Assembly (NCBI GenBank): GCA_011050655.1
Contig: DRFG01000221.1
Coordinates: forward strand, 1 to 42,280
Length of the DNA stretch: 42,280 nucleotides
Origin: Roseobacter sp.
GTDB lineage: Bacteria; Pseudomonadota; Alphaproteobacteria; Rhodobacterales; Rhodobacteraceae
Reading direction: 5' to 3'
Below, one piece after another: positions 39,495 to 42,280 of this stretch; positions within the stretch are counted from its first letter, which is position 1; every line of letters starts with the position of its first letter. Made by a program: the position numbers and the translations under genes. The notes under the pieces are model-generated. The model saw nothing but the letters and a program-made list of their open reading frames with translations. It was not told where the DNA came from and did no database searches.

Positions 39495-39714
39495 AGAAAC
39501 CAAACTTCAAGCATTTGAACCTCAAACGAGACCGTGCTGAATTCATGTTTCATCCAGTTCATAATATTTCCCAGACCTTCACCTCTCTGACATAAGCGTC
39601 AGCATGATTTGGTCTTCTACTTACCATGGCGTTACTTCGTCGGAATATTAGCTTAGATGGACAGCATAATGATCTCGCCACGCGAGAGAAACCTTTACAT
39701 GAGGTTATGGCCCT

Positions 39715-40143
39715 ATGACCGACCGCTCTACATCTGACATGACCCGCGAAGAACTCGAAATGGAAGTCCAGTTGCTGCGGGCAGCTCTAAAGCGGCACGG
39801 CGGCGAAGTCACAACGACCGATATACTTCGGGTGGAGCGGGATCGCGATAACCGTTTAGCCATTGAACCTCGCGTTGACGAGTTAGCGACCTACAAGGGT
39901 CGCCTTCCTGCGACAGTCAGGAAGGCGATATGGGTTCCTTCACATGACGCCCCCGTAGGCTCTTTTAAGCGCACGAACTCAGGCGTCCAGGTGACCCTCC
40001 AAGGAGCTTTCAAGACGGGCTTCCTCGATTGGCTCGATCACAACGTCAATGCGGTGATCTTGCAAGCGTTGCGTGATTATGAGCGGGAAATCGTATTCGA
40101 TGATTTTACAGAGCCCCTGGAAGATGACGGCGAGGAAACATGA
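39715..40143 (+). CDS. small protein upstream of a broken parA
   Basis: The product has 142 residues and no family I can name. The first 30 residues form a likely coiled-coil helix (MTREELEMEVQLLRAALKRH), and the C-terminus is acidic. GAGG lies upstream of the ATG. The stop overlaps the start of a truncated parA (ATGA), so the pair was once a coupled operon of the ParA plus small-partner type. The N-terminal helix has a clear relative on the opposite strand 600 bp away (SMTRSELEDEVRLLRAAFSR). It is itself uninterrupted. Confidence 0.6.
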   Translation: MTDRSTSDMTREELEMEVQLLRAALKRHGGEVTTTDILRVERDRDNRLAIEPRVDELATYKGRLPATVRKAIWVPSHDAPVGSFKRTNSGVQVTLQGAFKTGFLDWLDHNVNAVILQALRDYEREIVFDDFTEPLEDDGEET

Positions 40144-40420
40144 GCCGAAAGATGAAGGTCATTGCTATTGCCACACAGAAGGGTACCGGCTTCTACGGTG
40201 CCCTCTTTTGGGAAGCGGCAGGAGTATTCGCATCTGGTTGCGTTTGATATTCTGCAACGGTCCTCGACACCAAGTACCTCAAATGGCCGGTATGGGAGTA
40301 GGAAAGCAGCTCCGAGAGGAGAATGTATGCCCACCATGACTCAAGCGCAGCTCGATGCGGCGTTGACCAATGGAATTGAGGAAAGAGACAGTGTTACAGA
40401 GCGCATTAATGTCTTTTTTA
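40140..40420 (+). pseudogene. broken ParA-family ATPase gene
   Basis: The frame opens MSRKMKVIAIATQKG, the start of ParA up to the Walker A loop, then loses the motif and stops after 35 codons. ParA-like pieces continue in shifted frames: VLDTK..LKW (where ParA has LDTDPQG..KW) and TQAQLDAALTNGIEERD (where ParA has the P-x-Q-L-x-x-A-L segment). Several frameshifts and small deletions are needed to join them. It is not functional. The gene was coupled to the preceding 142-codon gene. Confidence 0.55.
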
Positions 40421-40475
40421 CTTTTAGAATATGTTTAAGTGCGTCCAACATACGGAGCAGCGATAGCTACACTGC

Positions 40476-40766
40476 TCAGCGCTCGTTTGCCGCATCTCGG
40501 CTCAGCCGTTGGTCAGCGGGCAAACGGCCAACGAATTTGCGGGAGATCCTCTTTTGAGCAGCCCCTTTTCCCGTTTCCAGTGCAACGAAATCTCCATTAC
40601 GTCGCCGGGCGATAGTTTCAAAGGGGTCATCATCCCGATGTCGGTCGGCTTGGTGGGTGCCCCCCAAACCGATATTGCCACCAAGTCGAGAAAAGGCAGC
40701 GCGCAGAAGCCGTACCTCGTCTTCGAGCTCGGAGCGGGTCATACTGGAAATGGTACGGTCGATCAT
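40476..40766 (-). pseudogene. inverted diverged copy of the 39,715 gene
   Basis: The 96-codon frame begins MIDRTISSMTRSELEDEVRL, matching MTDRSTSDMTREELEMEVQL of the gene at 39,715 through about 30 residues (LLRAAFSRLGG against LLRAALKRHGG). After that the likeness fades, and a better protein-like frame continues in another register (TDIGMMTPLKLSPGDVMEI), suggesting a frameshift. It is probably a decayed duplicate in inverted orientation. No clear ribosome site. Confidence 0.45.
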
Positions 40767-41044
40767 GAGATAAGCCTACACCTTCAGTGCCAATGTATCC
40801 ACTGAACAGATCGCCAGTTAGAGGAGATCGCCGCAAGAAGGTTGCTTGGCACACAGTCCTGCCCGATTACTTGTGTTGAGCGGTGAGGCGAGAGGCTGAT
40901 GACAATTACTGTGTGCAGACAGGTATGGAAGTAGGAAGGGCTGCCCAAACGCAGCCCAAGAATCCGACTTACCACTTACCATCCGCTCGCGCGAAAACCT
41001 TGAAGGTAGGTGGGCGCTGTTTCAGACGGTCCGTCGCCCTGTGC

Positions 41045-41197
41045 TTATGATGTTGGTTTGCGTTCAGAAATCGAGAGGAAATCGTATGAATTTGACTTGA
41101 TGCTTAGCTGCCCGTCCTCCTGCTTCTGAAAGCTCCAGACAGGGACATCATCGCGCAAGTATGACAATTCGTCGAACTTCAGACCGAATACACAAGC
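41045..41197 (-). pseudogene. C-terminal fragment B of an unknown protein
   Basis: A frame with no start, bounded upstream by a stop at 41,199-41,201, encodes 50 residues including FGLKFDELSYLRDDVPVWSF and a natural stop. It matches fragment A at 36,776-36,871 by protein pattern and by an exact 16-base core. It looks like the 3' end of a gene whose body has been lost. No family recognised. Confidence 0.4.
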
Positions 41198-41254
41198 CTA
41201 CTCATTGACTTAACGGCATATGGGCCAGCGGTTTATATACTGGATCTTAAACAC

Positions 41255-41410
41255 ATGGTTAAAACTGAACCTCGCAAAGAGAAGACTGAAGCAGCGGAAT
41301 TTTACCTCTTTGGGTCTGAAGGGGGATTAGGGAAGAACGCACGGGAAATTTTGAGGCGGAAAAAACTGCACATGGAAAAAACATTAGAAGATGGTGCTGT
41401 TTTCTGTTAA
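41255..41410 (+). CDS. possible 51-residue protein near the transposon end
   Basis: A short frame begins MVKTEPRKEKTEAAEFYLFG and ends in a natural stop. It is rich in lysine and glutamate, with a basic helix AREILRRKKLHMEK. The upstream site is weak. It could be a real small gene, a remnant, or chance. Confidence 0.3.
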   Translation: MVKTEPRKEKTEAAEFYLFGSEGGLGKNAREILRRKKLHMEKTLEDGAVFC

Positions 41411-41475
41411 ACGGAAAAAAGAAATATGCTACACAGAATGTGCAAGAGATACTGCCAGATGCATGTCGCTATTCG

Positions 41476-41598
41476 TGCAATGTGTTGGTCGAAACGCGCA
41501 ATGCTTTGCGCAATTTGCCCGCAAAGCTTTTGGCAAGAAGTCAAAAAATTACCCTATGATTTCAGTACGGATCGCGCATCGTTACGCGCTTCCCTACA
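41476..41598. repeat. transposon end distal to gyrB, with four TnsB-type repeats
   Basis: Reading inward from 41,598 on the minus strand, the terminus is TGTAGGGAAGCGCGTAA, with repeat cores at about +18 (GATGCGC), +73 (TTTGCGG), +96 (ATTGCGC) and +115 (ATTGCAC). The last three lie at 41,518-41,527, 41,495-41,504 and 41,476-41,485. The first gap is wide, unlike the gyrB-proximal end, so the two ends are asymmetric as in Tn7. Confidence 0.75.
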
Positions 41599-41603
41599 TT
41601 TTT
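41599..41603. repeat. target-site duplication, right copy (TTTTT)
   Basis: Follows the transposon terminus directly and matches 24,850-24,854. One further T precedes the next end sequence at 41,605. Confidence 0.55.
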
Positions 41604-41604
41604 T

Positions 41605-41655
41605 TGTAGGGAAGCACATAAAATTGCGCGGCGCGCATAACTTTGCGCGTCGCTT
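41605..41655. repeat. third transposon-end sequence, relic of an earlier insertion
   Basis: TGTAGGGAAGCACATAA begins at 41,605 and runs rightward. Repeat cores ATTGCGC at 41,623 and TTTGCGC at 41,642 lie at +18 and +37, exactly the offsets found at the gyrB-proximal end (24,873 and 24,892). A third repeat at +58 is absent. Only six T residues separate it from the present element. It is thus a gyrB-proximal-type end in the same orientation, most simply the remains of a previous element at the same site. No matching outer end was found before the window stops. Confidence 0.7.
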
Positions 41656-42240
41656 CGGTGGGGAGCTCAAGCGGAGTTTACTCATCCCCTTTAATAACTG
41701 GGTTAATATTCCAAACCTCGCAATTTAGTCAAAGCTCGCTCAAACCGCTTCACACCGGAATAATGGTTCTTTTAAACTCTAGCTGGTTGAAGACCCCCGC
41801 CCTTGGACGACCGAGCTTGTTCGCGCAAGAATTACTTAGTACGAACGTCCCGGTATAAGGGGCTAGATTTCCGCCGCATCCTTTACCAAGTATCTTCGAG
41901 CGAACTGTCTATTCCCTTGCAGTTGTTTAATGCGCTCGCGGTTTAGCCCCAGCCGGCTGCGTCTATACCTTGCCAACGTCGCGCCCGTACGGCTGCGACA
42001 TTGCATCACACCAGCCCGTCATGCCGAATGCCGCCAAGGCACTATCGAGGCGCGGGTAGGCGACAGCATATTACGCACTTTGGGACGTATCGACGGTGGC
42101 TTTCAGCGGCCGCCCAATGCTGTGATCCAACCGCTAGGTGAAACATATACACCTTATTCGTCCATTTCGTCTGGAACGAACGTTTGTCAGCCGCGTTATC
42201 CAATCAATAACGAAAACTTGAAAAGACGAGGAGAATTTCA
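41656..42240. other. gene-free stretch beyond the transposon
   Basis: About 585 bases in which I can support no gene. A plus-strand frame at 41,930-42,271 is open but runs into the start of the next gene and is not protein-like. The region could be the original sequence downstream of gyrB or decayed remains of the older element. It ends in a good ribosome site (GAGGAG at 42,228-42,233) for the next gene. Confidence 0.4.
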
Positions 42241-42280
42241 ATGTACGGCATCTTCTATCTTATCGGCCTAATTGTGGTCG
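42241..42280 (+). CDS. small membrane protein, N-terminus only
   Basis: ATG at 42,241 has GAGGAG seven bases upstream, a strong site. The visible residues MYGIFYLIGLIVV form the start of a hydrophobic helix. The gene runs off the window, so family and length are unknown; the beginning resembles the short one-helix proteins common in Rhodobacterales. Confidence 0.6.
   Translation, partial: MYGIFYLIGLIVV

Larger units (their letters stand above)
24855..41598. mobile_element. Tn7-like transposon inserted after gyrB (about 16.7 kb)
   Basis: The bounds are set by matching inverted ends: TGTAGGATCGCGCATAA at 24,855 and, on the minus strand, TGTAGGGAAGCGCGTAA ending at 41,598. These align without gaps for 17 bases at 13 identities, and both begin TGT as in Tn7. 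Short repeats resembling AAAGnTTTGCGCG lie inside each end, and TTTTT flanks both sides. The element carries tnsA, tnsB, tnsC and tniQ in one overlapping operon, and cargo on both sides of it. The end nearer tnsA is the one that abuts gyrB, the same polarity as Tn7 at glmS. All four transposition genes look intact, so the element may be active. Its genes appear lower in GC than the flanking chromosome. Confidence 0.87.

Noticed and set aside
40776-40781. CCTACA as possible outer end in the right part
   Set aside because: On the minus strand it reads TGTAGGCTTATC, without the conserved GCGC and TAA positions and without repeats. The end at 41,598 is far better.
40938-40957. Hairpin GGGCTGC/GCAGCCC as terminator
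   Set aside because: The 7-bp stem has no T-run on either side and no gene ends close by that it would serve.
33060-41598. CRISPR array or Cas genes, as in CRISPR-associated Tn7-like elements
   Set aside because: No repeat-spacer pattern and no Cas-like protein in the element. The long TniQ points to protein-guided targeting.
41930-42271. Open frame of 113 codons at the right edge
   Set aside because: It overlaps the well-supported start at 42,241 in another frame and has arginine- and proline-rich chance-like composition.

Overview
The left 24.8 kb is a conserved chromosomal segment around dnaA. It carries comM/yifB, gshB-yraN-rsmI, an LpoA-type lipoprotein, glnD, murJ, tdh-kbl with an XRE-cupin regulator, ubiE-ubiB, mutM, an enoyl-CoA hydratase, rpsT, dnaA, dnaN, recF, a LysE exporter and gyrB. 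The gene order (mutM - enoyl-CoA hydratase - rpsT - dnaA - dnaN - recF - gyrB), the protein sequences and the moderately high GC content fit an alphaproteobacterium of the Rhodobacterales, most likely the Roseobacter group. Genus cannot be fixed from sequence alone.

From 24,855 to 41,598 the window holds a complete-looking Tn7-like transposon of about 16.7 kb, inserted six bases past the gyrB stop codon. Its two ends read TGTAGGATCGCGCATAA and, on the other strand, TGTAGGGAAGCGCGTAA. A run of short repeats of the type AAAGnTTTGCGCG lies inside each end (probable TnsB sites), and a TTTTT target duplication flanks the element. The core is a tight operon tnsA-tnsB-tnsC-tniQ plus a LOTUS/OST-HTH gene. 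The TniQ protein is long and carries several helix-turn-helix modules, as expected of a targeting protein. By analogy with Tn7 and glmS, I infer that it reads the 3' end of gyrB. Immediately beyond the right end, at 41,605, there is a third end sequence of the gyrB-proximal type in the same orientation. It is probably the relic of an earlier insertion at the same site.

Cargo lies on both sides of the transposition operon. On the left is a minus-strand cassette: XRE-ASCH, PIN-GNAT-(PUA-like), a small P-loop kinase-like protein, and a possible ADP-ribosyltransferase-like protein. The first three genes overlap, and a perfect 7+4+7 palindrome lies upstream as a candidate operator. The domain content (nuclease, acetyltransferase, RNA-binding PUA-fold domains, nucleotide kinase) suggests an RNA- or nucleotide-directed conflict system. 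This is the most interesting candidate for an undescribed system in the window. On the right are a DUF4145 protein, a TIR-like protein, a 51-residue membrane protein, a DEDDh exonuclease, and a decayed area. The decayed area contains a broken parA, a small gene next to it with a diverged inverted copy, and two related C-terminal fragments.

The last 600 bases hold no clear gene until the start of a small membrane protein at 42,241, which runs off the window. All functional calls rest on reading motifs and gene context; no database search was possible.
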